Below are positions 34,168-44,356 of a DNA stretch of 64,000 nt, one piece after another. The translations under genes and the position numbers were made by a program. Each line of letters opens with the position of its first letter. The stretch's first letter is position 1. This DNA comes from Denitratimonas tolerans (GTDB taxonomy: Bacteria > Pseudomonadota > Gammaproteobacteria > Xanthomonadales > Xanthomonadaceae): NCBI RefSeq assembly GCF_037203605.1, contig NZ_JBBDHC010000002.1, positions 186,001 to 250,000 on the forward strand. Reading direction: 5' to 3'. Below the pieces are notes generated by a model, which saw nothing but the letters and a program-made list of their open reading frames with translations, ran no database searches and was not told where the DNA came from.

Positions 34168-35394
34168 TCAGGCCAGCAGCGCGCGCACTTTGCGCAGTGC
34201 GGCGATGAAGGCGTCGATTTCCTCGTGGGTGTTGTAGAAGGCGAGCGAGGCGCGACAGGTCGTTCCCACGCCCAGCCACTGCAGCAGCGGATGCGCGCAG
34301 TGCTGGCCCGAGCGCACCGCCACGCCCTCGAGGTCCAGCAGCGTGGCCAGGTCGTGCGAATGGACGCCGTCGATGGCGAACGACACCACCGCGGCCTTGT
34401 CGGGCGCGCGGCCGAAGAGGCGCAGGCCATCGATGTGGTCCAGCTCCCCGGTCAGGTGCGCAAGCAGCTGCGCCTCGCGCGCGTGGATGGCCTGCATCCC
34501 GACGCCTTCGAGAAAATCGACCGCCGCGCCCAGACCCGCGAAGCCGGCGATGTTGGGCGTGCCGGCCTCGAAGCGATGCGGCGGATCGTTGTAGACGGTG
34601 CCCTCGAAACGCACCTCCTTGATCATCTCGCCACCGCCCAGGAACGGCGGCATCGCCTCCAGGTGCTCGCGTCGCGCCCACAGCGCGCCGGTTCCGGTCG
34701 GGCCGCAGAGCTTGTGCCCGGTGAAGGCGTAGAAATCGCAGCCGATCGCGGCCACGTCGACCGCCCGATGCGGCACCGCCTGGGAGCCATCGACCAGGGT
34801 GACGATGCCGCGGCGGCGCGCTTCGCGGCAGATATCGCGCACCGGATTGACCGTGCCCAGCACGTTGGAGGTGTGGGTGAGGGCGAAAAGCTTCACCGCG
34901 CCGGTGAGCTTCTCGTGCAGCATCTCAGGGTCCAGCGTCCCGTCGGGCAGCAGCTCGACCACCTCGATACGCGCGCCGCAGCGCGCGGCCACCAGCTGCC
35001 AGGGCACGATGTTGGCGTGGTGCTCCATGCGGGTGAGGAGAATCACGTCACCCGGCTTGAGCCGCGGCTGTGCCCAGGAATACGCGACCAGATTGATCGC
35101 GAAGGTGGTGCCGCTGGTCAGCACGATTTCGTCGCGACGCGCATTGATGAAGCGCGCCAGCTTCGTGCGCGCGCCTTCGTAGGCCTCGGTGGCCTCGTTG
35201 CCGAGCTGGTGCACGGCGCGGCTGACGTTGGCGTTGTGGCGGCGGTAGAAATCGTCCACCGCCGCGATCACCGCGTCGGGTTTCTGGCTGGTGTTGGCCG
35301 AATCGAAATAGACCAGCGGCTTGCCGTGGACCTGGCGCGCAAGCAGCGGGAAGCGCGCGCGCAGTGCCGCCCAGTCGGGTTCGTGCGGGCTCAC
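34168..35394 (-). CDS. sufS: Cysteine desulfurase SufS
   Basis: PLP enzyme (408 residues) that mobilises sulfur from cysteine for Fe-S assembly. The PLP lysine is in YAFTGHKLCGPTGTGALW, the persulfide cysteine in VRSGQHCAHPLL, and the N-terminus has YFDSANTSQKPDAVI. It is the last gene of the suf operon and overlaps sufD by four bases. Group II desulfurases normally need SufE or SufU for activity; neither is encoded in this window. Confidence 0.96.
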   Translation of the reverse strand: MSPHEPDWAALRARFPLLARQVHGKPLVYFDSANTSQKPDAVIAAVDDFYRRHNANVSRAVHQLGNEATEAYEGARTKLARFINARRDEIVLTSGTTFAINLVAYSWAQPRLKPGDVILLTRMEHHANIVPWQLVAARCGARIEVVELLPDGTLDPEMLHEKLTGAVKLFALTHTSNVLGTVNPVRDICREARRRGIVTLVDGSQAVPHRAVDVAAIGCDFYAFTGHKLCGPTGTGALWARREHLEAMPPFLGGGEMIKEVRFEGTVYNDPPHRFEAGTPNIAGFAGLGAAVDFLEGVGMQAIHAREAQLLAHLTGELDHIDGLRLFGRAPDKAAVVSFAIDGVHSHDLATLLDLEGVAVRSGQHCAHPLLQWLGVGTTCRASLAFYNTHEEIDAFIAALRKVRALLA

Positions 35395-36674
35395 GCGAGG
35401 GTGTCCAGACAGCCGTCGAGCGCCGCCTCGGCGGTGCTGCGCAAGGGCGCGTCGAGGACGCTCAGCACCTCGCGGCAGAAGGCCGCCGTCAGCATGCGGT
35501 GCGCCTGCGCCTGCGGAATCCCGCGCGAGCGCAGGTAGAACAGCGCGGTGTCATCGAGGCTGCCGACCGTGGCACCGTGCGCGGCCTGCACCTCATCGGC
35601 GTGGATTTCCAGCACCGGCTGGGTGTCGATCTCGGCCTCGTCGGATAGCAGCAGGTTCTTGTTGGAAAGCCGCGCGTCGGTGCCGTCGGCACCGGCCTGG
35701 ATCAGGATGCCGCCGTGGAACACGGCGCGCGAGCGCTGCGCTCCGAGGCCGCGCCATTCCAGCAGGCAGGAGGTGTCGCGCGCGACGTGCCTGATGCCCA
35801 GGCGCGTGTCCAGATGGCGGCGGCCATCGCCCAGCAGCACGCCGTTGGCGTGCAGACGCGCGCCTTCACCATGCAGCCCGACGTTGAGCTCATGCCGCGA
35901 CAGCGCTGCACCCAGCTCCAGATCAAGCCGCCGATAGGTGGATTTTTCCGCAAGCACGGCCTCGGTGCGCAGGAAATGCGTCGCGCTCGCCGCCTCGGCC
36001 TGGATGCGCAGATGACCAAGCTCGGCATGCGGCTCGATCCGGACCTGGGTCAGCGCGTTGCAAAGATGCGCGTGTGCGCCCGGCGCACGCTGGTGCTCGA
36101 CCACGCATAGCCGCGCGCCCTCGCCCAATTCGATCAGGTGACGCAGCGCCCAGGCCGCATCCTCGGGCGCTGGCGCACCGATGAACACCAGATGCAAAGG
36201 TGCTTCCACCGCAACGCCGGCCGCCACCCGCAGCACCACACCTTCCTCGGCCAGCGCGCCGTTGAGCTGGGCGAAGACCTCGTCGCGTGCATCGAAGCGG
36301 CGCGCAAGGAAGGCGAGCGCCTGCGGCGAGTCCTCGCGCAGGGCCTGCGACAGGGGCCGCAGCGAAACCCCGTCCGGCAGGCCGGAGAAATCGCTGAGCG
36401 CCGCCGCGAAGCGGCCGTTGACAAAGGTCAGGCGCGGCGCGGCGGGCAGCGCCAGCGCGCCGGCATCAAGCGCCACCGGCGCACCGTCCACCGCAAAGCG
36501 ACGCCGCTCCAGCGCGCGCAGCGAGGTGTACTTCCAGCGCTCCTGGCGCAGCGTGGGAAGGCCCGACTCGAGCGCCTGCGCCAGCGCCGCACGCCGCGCC
36601 GCCGCCAGCCCGCCGGCATCACGCAGCGCGAGCGCATCGAAGCCTGCGGCAAGGGATTCAAGGAGAGGGGTCAT
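35391..36674 (-). CDS. sufD: Fe-S cluster assembly scaffold SufD
   Basis: Partner of SufB and SufC in the SufBC2D scaffold. It has 427 residues: a variable helical N-terminus (RQERWKYTSLRALERRRF), then the beta-helix core including HELNVGLHGEGARLHANGVL and the conserved C-terminal DEVQAAHGATVGSLDDTALF. ATG 36674 starts the typical protein. The frame is open upstream through a repeat element, and there is no ribosome binding site before the ATG; the element lies there instead. Confidence 0.95.
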   Translation of the reverse strand: MTPLLESLAAGFDALALRDAGGLAAARRAALAQALESGLPTLRQERWKYTSLRALERRRFAVDGAPVALDAGALALPAAPRLTFVNGRFAAALSDFSGLPDGVSLRPLSQALREDSPQALAFLARRFDARDEVFAQLNGALAEEGVVLRVAAGVAVEAPLHLVFIGAPAPEDAAWALRHLIELGEGARLCVVEHQRAPGAHAHLCNALTQVRIEPHAELGHLRIQAEAASATHFLRTEAVLAEKSTYRRLDLELGAALSRHELNVGLHGEGARLHANGVLLGDGRRHLDTRLGIRHVARDTSCLLEWRGLGAQRSRAVFHGGILIQAGADGTDARLSNKNLLLSDEAEIDTQPVLEIHADEVQAAHGATVGSLDDTALFYLRSRGIPQAQAHRMLTAAFCREVLSVLDAPLRSTAEAALDGCLDTLA

Positions 36675-36684
36675 GGGGTGGTCA

Positions 36685-36777
36685 GGGATTCGGGATTCGG
36701 GATTGGAGATTCGATGGGATTCGGAGCTCGCGGGAGACCGGCCTTTGCCAATCCCGACTCCCGAATCCCGAATCCCG
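36685..36777. repeat. Inverted GGGATTC repeat between sufC and sufD
   Basis: Left arm 36685-36706 is three GGGATTC/G units ending in TTGG. Right arm 36749-36777 starts CCAATCCC and continues with two CCGAATCC-type units, so the arms are near-perfect complements around a 42-base centre. It fills most of the 112-base gap between sufC and sufD. Confidence 0.8.
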
Positions 36778-36786
36778 TCGCAAGAC

Positions 36787-37548
36787 TCACGCCGCCTCCG
36801 GTCCGAGGCGGTCGCGGATCCAGCTGTAGCCGTGCGCCTCCAGCTCCAGCGCGAGCTCGGGGCCGCCGCTTTCCACGATGCGGCCCTCGGCCAGCACGTG
36901 GACGACGTCGGGCCGGATGTAGTCGAGCAGTCGCTGGTAGTGGGTGATGACGAGGAAGGCGCGCTCCGGCGAGCGCAGCGCGTTGACGCCGTCGGCCACG
37001 GCCTTGAGCGCGTCGATGTCCAGGCCCGAATCGGTTTCATCGAGGATCGCCAGCTTCGGCTCCAGCACCGCAAGCTGAAAGATCTCGTTGCGCTTCTTCT
37101 CGCCACCCGAGAACCCTTCGTTGACGGCGCGATGCAGGAGTTCGTCCTTCAGGTGCAACACGGCGAGCTTTTCGCGCACGCGCTTGAGGAACTGCATCGA
37201 GTCGAGTTCGGCCTCGCCGCGCGCCTTGCGCTGGGCGTTGAGCGCGGCGCGCAGGAAGTAGGTGTTGTTCACGCCGGGGATTTCCACCGGGTACTGGAAG
37301 GCCAGGAACAGGCCGGCCGCGGCGCGCTCCTCGGGCGCAAGATCGAGCAGCGGCGCGCCCTCGAACTCGACGCTGCCGGCGGTCACCTCATACCCGGCGC
37401 GTCCGGCCAGCACGTTGCCCAGGGTGGATTTGCCGGCACCGTTCGGGCCCATCAGGGCGTGAACCTCGCCGGGTTTCACCTCCAGCGAAAGGCCCTTGAG
37501 GATTTCCTTGCCGGCAACGCTGGCGTGCAGGTCAGTGATCTTGAGCAT
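36787..37548 (-). CDS. sufC: Fe-S assembly ATPase SufC
   Basis: ABC-type ATPase of the SUF scaffold (253 residues), soluble and working with SufB and SufD. Motifs are Walker A GPNGAGKSTLGNVL, Q-loop FLAFQYPVEIPG, signature FSGGEKKRNEIFQL, Walker B LAILDETDSGLDID and H-loop VITHYQRLLDY. ATG 37548 begins the conserved LKITDLHASVAGKEILKG. There is no Shine-Dalgarno before it: the upstream 65 bases are a heptamer array. A GTG directly after the sufB stop is in frame through that array and would add 26 repeat-encoded residues. Confidence 0.95.
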   Translation of the reverse strand: MLKITDLHASVAGKEILKGLSLEVKPGEVHALMGPNGAGKSTLGNVLAGRAGYEVTAGSVEFEGAPLLDLAPEERAAAGLFLAFQYPVEIPGVNNTYFLRAALNAQRKARGEAELDSMQFLKRVREKLAVLHLKDELLHRAVNEGFSGGEKKRNEIFQLAVLEPKLAILDETDSGLDIDALKAVADGVNALRSPERAFLVITHYQRLLDYIRPDVVHVLAEGRIVESGGPELALELEAHGYSWIRDRLGPEAA

Positions 37549-37551
37549 GTT

Positions 37552-37616
37552 GGGATTGGGGATTGGGGATTGGGGATTGGGGATTGGGGATTGGGGATTG
37601 GGGATTGGGGATTGGG
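37552..37616. repeat. Tandem GGGGATT heptamer array between sufB and sufC
   Basis: One GGGATT, eight uninterrupted GGGGATT units and a final GGG on the plus strand. It fills almost all of the 78 bases between sufB and sufC. Runs of four G separated by ATT fit a G-quadruplex pattern on the strand that is template for suf transcription. Seven-base units carry no stop codon in any frame. Confidence 0.95.
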
Positions 37617-37626
37617 TGGCGCGCAC

Positions 37627-39069
<1,443 letters not shown>

Positions 39070-39084
39070 CGGGCTGCCTTGGGG

Positions 39085-39537
39085 TCAGGTGACGTGGCGC
39101 ACGGGAACCCGTCGCGCGTCGGCCGCAGAAGGGGGAAGGGGCGCGATCATGCAGTCCAGCGTCATGGCGCGCAGCGCATCGGTGATGACATCGTTCACGC
39201 GGTGCCAGTGCGGAGCGACCGTACAGAACGCCGCGCGGTCGCAGTGCAAGTCGGCGACGCTGCACTCGGTCATGCCCAGCGGACCCTCGATCGCCTCGAC
39301 GATCTCCAGCAGGCTGATCTCGTGTGGCGCACGCACCATGCGATAGCCGCCGTAGGCACCGCGCAGGCCCTCGATCAGGCCCGCCTGCGCCAACGATTTC
39401 AACACCTTGCTGACCGTGGTCAGCTCCAGACGCGCGCACTCGGCCAGCGCCGCACCGCTGTGCACCGTCCCCGGCGCGCGCGCCAGGACGGTCATGAGCA
39501 AGGTGGCATAATCGGTGAGTCGGGTGACACGCAGCAT
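39085..39537 (-). CDS. sufR: Rrf2-family SUF regulator (SufR/IscR-like)
   Basis: Fe-S-sensing repressor expected to control this suf operon. It has 150 residues. The winged helix has MLRVTRLTDYATLLMTVLAR and LTTVSKVLKSLAQAGLIEGL, and cluster ligands are cysteines 92, 99 and 105 in CSVADLHCDRAAFC, at the same places as in IscR. This matches the gammaproteobacterial SUF regulator subgroup rather than cyanobacterial SufR. It is the first gene of the operon, with a good sigma-70 promoter about 60 bases upstream. Confidence 0.92.
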   Translation of the reverse strand: MLRVTRLTDYATLLMTVLARAPGTVHSGAALAECARLELTTVSKVLKSLAQAGLIEGLRGAYGGYRMVRAPHEISLLEIVEAIEGPLGMTECSVADLHCDRAAFCTVAPHWHRVNDVITDALRAMTLDCMIAPLPPSAADARRVPVRHVT

Positions 39538-39595
39538 GCTCGATCCTGTGGCACGCAGCCGGAACAACCGGGTGCGGAATCGAAAGGGGACGAAA

Positions 39596-39624
39596 ATTGT
39601 ACCGTTTGAGCTTGCGTGCGACAA
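39596..39624 (-). promoter_or_regulatory. Sigma-70 promoter of the suf operon
   Basis: On the minus strand a -35 box TTGTCG (39619-39624) and a -10 box TACAAT (39596-39601) are separated by exactly 17 bases. Transcription would start near 39589, giving a leader of about 50 bases before sufR. Autoregulation by the Rrf2 protein is expected, but its operator was not identified. Confidence 0.7.
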
Positions 39625-39710
39625 GCGGTGGCCCGAATGCAGCCGCGGTTGCATTGCCCGAACCGCCCGGTTTGCGGCAAGCTGGCGGCCGTTTCTGCTG
39701 GACCCGCCTC

Positions 39711-41966
39711 GTGCCGCACGCCCGTCTCGCCCTTTCGCTCAGCATTCTCACCATCGCCGTCTGCACGAGTGTGGCGCAGGCGCGCTCGCGCCTGGAGTAC
39801 GACCCGGCCCAATGGGTGCTGTGCAAACCCAATGCGCTCTATGAGTTCTATCGCCCGATCACCTCCCCGGAGGCCGATCGCGCACACGCCCAGACCCAGA
39901 TCTGGGCGCACAGCATCGACCTGCGCAATGGCGACGACTACCGGCTCGAAGGTGACGTCGAGATCCAGCGCGCCGACCAGCGCGTGGCGGCGGCGCTGCT
40001 GCACTACGACCCGGCGCAGGAAACCTGGCGGGCCGAAGGGCGGGTCCAGTATCAGGACGCCGGGATGCTGATGGAAGCCGCAAGCGCGCAAGGCGAGCTC
40101 GAAGCCGAGCGTGCGACGCTGGTCGGCTTGCGCTACCAGCTGCTGCAGGCGCGCGGCAACGGCGAGGCCGACCAGGCCACCAACCAGGGCGACATCAGCC
40201 GACTGGAAGGCGTGTCCTACACCACCTGCGATCCGGACGACCGGCAGTGGACCATCCGCGCCAGGCGCGTGGACATCGACCAGGGCGAGGGCATGGCCAC
40301 CATCCGGCGCGGCACGCTGCGCATCGGCTCGGTGCCCGTGCTGTACCTGCCCATCGCCACCCTGCCCATCGATGATCGCCGCAAGACCGGATTCCTCTTC
40401 CCCTCGGTGAGCTTATCGCGCTCACGCGGCTTCGATCTCCAGGTGCCGTACTACATCAACATCGCGCCCAACTACGACGTCACCCTGACGCCGCGCCTGA
40501 TGACCAAGCGCGGGGTGATGCTTGGCACCGAGTTCCGCTACCTCACCGACACCCAGCGCGGTCGTTTCTACGGTGCCTGGCTGCCCAGCGACGACCGCAC
40601 CGGCAAAGACCGCGGCACCCTGACCTGGGAGCATCGCGGACGGCTGGGAACCAACTGGCAGCTCATCTCCAACGTCAGCCACATTTCCGACGACCGCTAT
40701 TTCGAGGACTTCGGCGACTCGCTCACGATGGCGGCCACCAGCCTGCTGGAAAGCACCGCCGGCATCTATGGTCGCGGTGCGGGGTGGTCGGCCAGTCTCA
40801 GCGTCGAAGACTGGACCATCGCCGACCCGTATGTTCCCAAGAGTGCCGAACCCTTCCGACGCCTGCCGCGCGCGCTGCTGGCCTGGGAGCATCCCTTTGC
40901 GGCGGGTCTGGTGACCGGCGTGCGCGCCGAAGGCGTGGCCTTCGATCGCGACGGCGACCTCGATGCGACCCGCGTGGATGTCCATCCCTACGTGGGCTGG
41001 CGCTACGAGCGCGCCGCGGGCTTCATCCGCCCGGAACTGGGCATGCGGCACACGCAATACCGCCTGGGCGACAGCTACCTCCCGGGCTTCTCCGACCGCT
41101 CGCCCTCGCGCACCACGCCGATCTTCAGCCTGGACACCGGCCTGGTCTTCGAACGCCGCGCCGACCTGTTCGGAACCCGCACGCTGCAGACGCTGGAGCC
41201 GCGCCTGTACTACCTCAACGTTCCCTACCGCGAGCAGGATGCACTCCCGATCTTCGATACGCAGGAACTGGGCTTCAGCTGGGGCCAGCTGTTCCGGCCC
41301 AACCGCTTCTCGGGGGCCGACCGCCAGTCCGACGCGAACCAGGCCACGCTTGCGGTAAGCACGCGCTTCTTCGAGGAGGACAGCGGCCGCGAGCGGCTGT
41401 CGGCCAGCCTCGGGCAGATCCGCTATTTCGAGGCGCAGCGCGTGCAGATGCCCGGCGTACCCGGCATCGATCGGGCCGGCTCGGCCTTCGTGGCCGACGT
41501 CGAACTCCAGCTCGACGACCGCTGGAGCGTGGCGGTCAGCCAGCACTGGGACCCCAGCCGCGAGCTTTCCGACCTTTCCACGCTGCGCACGCAGTACCGC
41601 TTCGGCGGCCAGGGCGTCGTCAACTTCGCCTACCGCTTCCGGCGCGATGCCGGGATGGCGACGCAGGATCGCGTGACGCTGGAGCAATTCGACGCATCGA
41701 CCCTGGTCCCGCTCAACGAGCGCTGGCGCTTCGTCGCCCGCTGGAACTACTCGCTGCTGGAGAGCACCACGCTGGAAGCTTTCGCCGGCGTGGAGTGGGA
41801 AAACTGCTGCCTGGCCACGCGCGTGCTGGTGCGGCGCTACATCCGCAACTTCGAGGGCGAGGTCAATACCAGCCTCTACGTCGAACTTGAACTGAAGGGT
41901 CTGTCCACGCTGGGGCGCAAGTCCGAGGAGCTTCTGGAGCGTGCTATTCTCGGCTATTCGCATTGA
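39711..41966 (+). CDS. lptD: LPS assembly outer membrane protein LptD
   Basis: Outer membrane beta-barrel that inserts LPS into the outer leaflet with LptE. It has 751 residues. A signal peptide (about 1-23, ending AQA) is followed by the periplasmic OstA/LptA-like domain with LEGDVEIQRADQRV and then the barrel. The four conserved cysteines are visible: VLCKP near 38, YTTCDPDD, and the adjacent pair in ENCCLATRV, supporting the known disulfide rearrangement. GTG 39711 is chosen as start: it begins the signal peptide, whereas an earlier TTG falls inside the suf promoter. Confidence 0.94.
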   Translation: MPHARLALSLSILTIAVCTSVAQARSRLEYDPAQWVLCKPNALYEFYRPITSPEADRAHAQTQIWAHSIDLRNGDDYRLEGDVEIQRADQRVAAALLHYDPAQETWRAEGRVQYQDAGMLMEAASAQGELEAERATLVGLRYQLLQARGNGEADQATNQGDISRLEGVSYTTCDPDDRQWTIRARRVDIDQGEGMATIRRGTLRIGSVPVLYLPIATLPIDDRRKTGFLFPSVSLSRSRGFDLQVPYYINIAPNYDVTLTPRLMTKRGVMLGTEFRYLTDTQRGRFYGAWLPSDDRTGKDRGTLTWEHRGRLGTNWQLISNVSHISDDRYFEDFGDSLTMAATSLLESTAGIYGRGAGWSASLSVEDWTIADPYVPKSAEPFRRLPRALLAWEHPFAAGLVTGVRAEGVAFDRDGDLDATRVDVHPYVGWRYERAAGFIRPELGMRHTQYRLGDSYLPGFSDRSPSRTTPIFSLDTGLVFERRADLFGTRTLQTLEPRLYYLNVPYREQDALPIFDTQELGFSWGQLFRPNRFSGADRQSDANQATLAVSTRFFEEDSGRERLSASLGQIRYFEAQRVQMPGVPGIDRAGSAFVADVELQLDDRWSVAVSQHWDPSRELSDLSTLRTQYRFGGQGVVNFAYRFRRDAGMATQDRVTLEQFDASTLVPLNERWRFVARWNYSLLESTTLEAFAGVEWENCCLATRVLVRRYIRNFEGEVNTSLYVELELKGLSTLGRKSEELLERAILGYSH

Positions 41967-42022
41967 ACGGTGCGGCGCGGAACCGCGCCGCGCCCCCGGC
42001 CCCCGCCATCGAATCCCCGAAC

Positions 42023-43324
42023 ATGACCATATCCTCCGCCCGCCTTCTGGCTTTCACCCTGCTCCTCGGCCTGGCGCCGGGCGCTTTTTCCCAGGCCCTG
42101 CACACGACCCCGATCGACGGCATCGTGGCGGTCGTGGAAGAGGACGTGATCCTGCGCTCGGAGCTGGATCAGGCCGTACGCAACATCAAGGAACGCTTCA
42201 GCAGCCGCACCGACCAGCTTCCGCCGGATGCGGTGCTGGAAAAGCAGGTGCTGGAGCGGCTGGTGATGATGCGCCTGCAGCTGCAGCGTGCCGAAGGCAT
42301 GGGGCTGCGGATCGCCGACATCGAGCTGGACCAGACCATCGCCCGCATCGCCCAGCAGCAGAACCTGACGATGGAGCAGCTGCGCCAGCAGGTGTCGGGT
42401 TCGAGCGGCGGCTTCGAGGACTTCCGCCAGCAGATTCGCGATGAAATGATCGTGGCGCGGCTGCAGCAGAACTTCGTGCAGAGCCGGGTCAGCGTCAGCG
42501 AGACGGAAATCGACAACGCCCTGGCCTCGCGCGGTGCCGATCAGCCCCAGGTGCATCTGGGCTACATCCTCGTGGCGCTGCCCGATGGCGCCACGCCCGA
42601 GCAGATCGAAACCGCCAAGACCAAGATCGACGGCGTGCGCGACCTGATCACGCGCGGCGAGATGGATTTCGCCGCCGCCGCCATGCGCTATTCGGACCAC
42701 CAGACCGCGCTGGAAGGCGGCGACATGGGCTGGCGCAGCATGGACGAGATCCCGCCGCTTTTTGCCGACGCGCTGCCTTCGCTGGCGCAGGGCGGCGTAT
42801 CCGAGCCGCTGCGCGGACCCAGCGGCTTCAGCCTCATCCGCGTCATCGAAACCCGCGACCGCGAAACCGAGATCGTGACCGAGTACCACGCGCGCGGACT
42901 GATGGTGCGCGCGAACGACGTGGTCAGCCGCGAGCAGGCGCGCGCCAAGATCGACGCGCTGCGCGCCCGCATCGCGGGCGGCGAAGATTTCGCCAAGGTG
43001 GCGCGCGAGGGCTCGGACGACCCGATCACGCGCGCCCAGGGCGGCGACATGGGCTGGTTTCCCGTTTCCGCGTGGGGCAAGGCGGTGGCCGACGTGCTCG
43101 AGAATCTTCAGGACGACGAACTGTCCCAGCCGTTCGCCAGCGACGTGGGCTGGCACCTGATCCAGCGCCTTGGCACCCGGCAGCAGGACGTGACCCAGGA
43201 AGCACAGCGCAACCGCATGCGCGAGACCATCGTGCGGCGCAAGGCCGACGAGGAGTTCGACCGCTTCCTGCGCCAGATGCGGGATGAGTCCTACGTGGAC
43301 GAGCGCCTCGGCGGCAACGGCTGA
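42023..43324 (+). CDS. surA: Periplasmic chaperone/isomerase SurA
   Basis: Chaperone for outer membrane proteins including LptD. It has 433 residues: a signal peptide (1-22, cleavage after FSQA or nearby), the N-terminal chaperone region (DGIVAVVEEDVILRSELDQA), and two parvulin domains, one around MRYSDHQTALEGGDMGWRSM and one around AREGSDDPITRAQGGDMGWF. The frame opens 60 bases earlier inside lptD, but ATG 42023 begins the signal peptide. A GC-rich inverted repeat at about 41972-41990 lies just upstream. Confidence 0.95.
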   Translation: MTISSARLLAFTLLLGLAPGAFSQALHTTPIDGIVAVVEEDVILRSELDQAVRNIKERFSSRTDQLPPDAVLEKQVLERLVMMRLQLQRAEGMGLRIADIELDQTIARIAQQQNLTMEQLRQQVSGSSGGFEDFRQQIRDEMIVARLQQNFVQSRVSVSETEIDNALASRGADQPQVHLGYILVALPDGATPEQIETAKTKIDGVRDLITRGEMDFAAAAMRYSDHQTALEGGDMGWRSMDEIPPLFADALPSLAQGGVSEPLRGPSGFSLIRVIETRDRETEIVTEYHARGLMVRANDVVSREQARAKIDALRARIAGGEDFAKVAREGSDDPITRAQGGDMGWFPVSAWGKAVADVLENLQDDELSQPFASDVGWHLIQRLGTRQQDVTQEAQRNRMRETIVRRKADEEFDRFLRQMRDESYVDERLGGNG

Positions 43325-43349
43325 GCGCGCCGCGGCGCGGCCTCGTCGA

Positions 43350-44354
43350 ATGGATGGTGCCACGCCCGCGCTGCTGGGCCTGATTCCCGGCGAACCGGCA
43401 GGCATCGGGCCGGAACTGTGCGCGCACCTGGCGCAGACCACGCTGGGCAACGCGCTTGTGGCCATTGCCGACGGCGACCTGCTGCGCGAAGCCGCCGCAA
43501 GCATCGGAAAACCCCTGGAGCTGCTGCCGCCCGATGCGTCCGTCGCCGGCCCGGGCCAGCTGCGTCTTCTGCACCGCCCGCGCCGGGTTCCCGGCCGATT
43601 CGGGCAGCTCGACGCCCGCAACAGCGCCTACGTCCACGACAGCCTGCTGGAAGGCGCGCGCCTGGCCGCCGCCGGCACCCTGTCCGGGCTGGTCACCGGG
43701 CCGGTGCACAAGGGCATCCTCAATGAGGCCGGCATCGCCTACACCGGCACCACCGAACTCCTGGCCGCCGAGGCTGGCTGCGAAGTGGTGATGATGCTGG
43801 CCAGCGCGCAGCTGCGCGTCGCGCTCGCCACCACCCACCTGCCGCTGCGCGCGGTGCCTGACGCCCTCACCCGCGAGGGCCTGCGTGGCACGCTGGAAAT
43901 CCTGCACGCGGCGCTCATGGCCGACTTCGGCATCCTCGCCCCGCGCATCGCCGTGCTGGGCCTCAATCCGCACGCCGGCGAAGGCGGCCATCTGGGCCGC
44001 GAGGAAATCGAGGTCATCACCCCGGTGCTCGACGCGCTGCGCGCGCGCGGCATGCAGCTGACCGGCCCGCTGCCGGCCGATACCGCCTTCCTCCCGCAGA
44101 AACTGCAGGAAGTCGACGCGGTGCTGGCGATGTACCACGACCAGGGCCTGCCGGTGCTCAAGCACGCCGGCTTCGAAAACGCGGTGAACATCACCCTGGG
44201 CCTGCCCTACGTGCGCGTGGCGGTGGACCACGGCACGGCGCTGGAACTGGCGGGCCGCGGCGAAGCGGATCCCTCCAGCATGATCCTCGCCGCCAAATGC
44301 GCCATCGGGTTCGCCGCCCGGCGCGCGCGACTCGCGCCCCGGCTGCTGGCCTGA
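43350..44354 (+). CDS. pdxA: 4-hydroxythreonine-4-phosphate dehydrogenase
   Basis: NAD-dependent enzyme of pyridoxal phosphate synthesis. It has 334 residues. GLIPGEPAGIGPEL is the family start, GLVTGPVHKGILNEAGI and FTGTTELLA-like YTGTTELLAAEAG follow, then the metal histidine regions (LATTHLPLRAVP, LNPHAGEGGHLGREE, AMYHDQGLPVLKHAGF). It sits between surA and rsmA as in E. coli. PdxH of the same pathway is encoded at 54.7 kb. Confidence 0.96.
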   Translation: MDGATPALLGLIPGEPAGIGPELCAHLAQTTLGNALVAIADGDLLREAAASIGKPLELLPPDASVAGPGQLRLLHRPRRVPGRFGQLDARNSAYVHDSLLEGARLAAAGTLSGLVTGPVHKGILNEAGIAYTGTTELLAAEAGCEVVMMLASAQLRVALATTHLPLRAVPDALTREGLRGTLEILHAALMADFGILAPRIAVLGLNPHAGEGGHLGREEIEVITPVLDALRARGMQLTGPLPADTAFLPQKLQEVDAVLAMYHDQGLPVLKHAGFENAVNITLGLPYVRVAVDHGTALELAGRGEADPSSMILAAKCAIGFAARRARLAPRLLA

Positions 44355-44356
44355 AC

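Noticed and set aside
37552..37616. Tandem array considered as a CRISPR
   Set aside because: Units are 7 bases with no spacers, and no cas gene is present.
39597..39710. Longer LptD starting at TTG 39597
   Set aside because: It would place the start inside the suf promoter -10 box and put 38 residues before the signal peptide. GTG 39711 gives a normal precursor.
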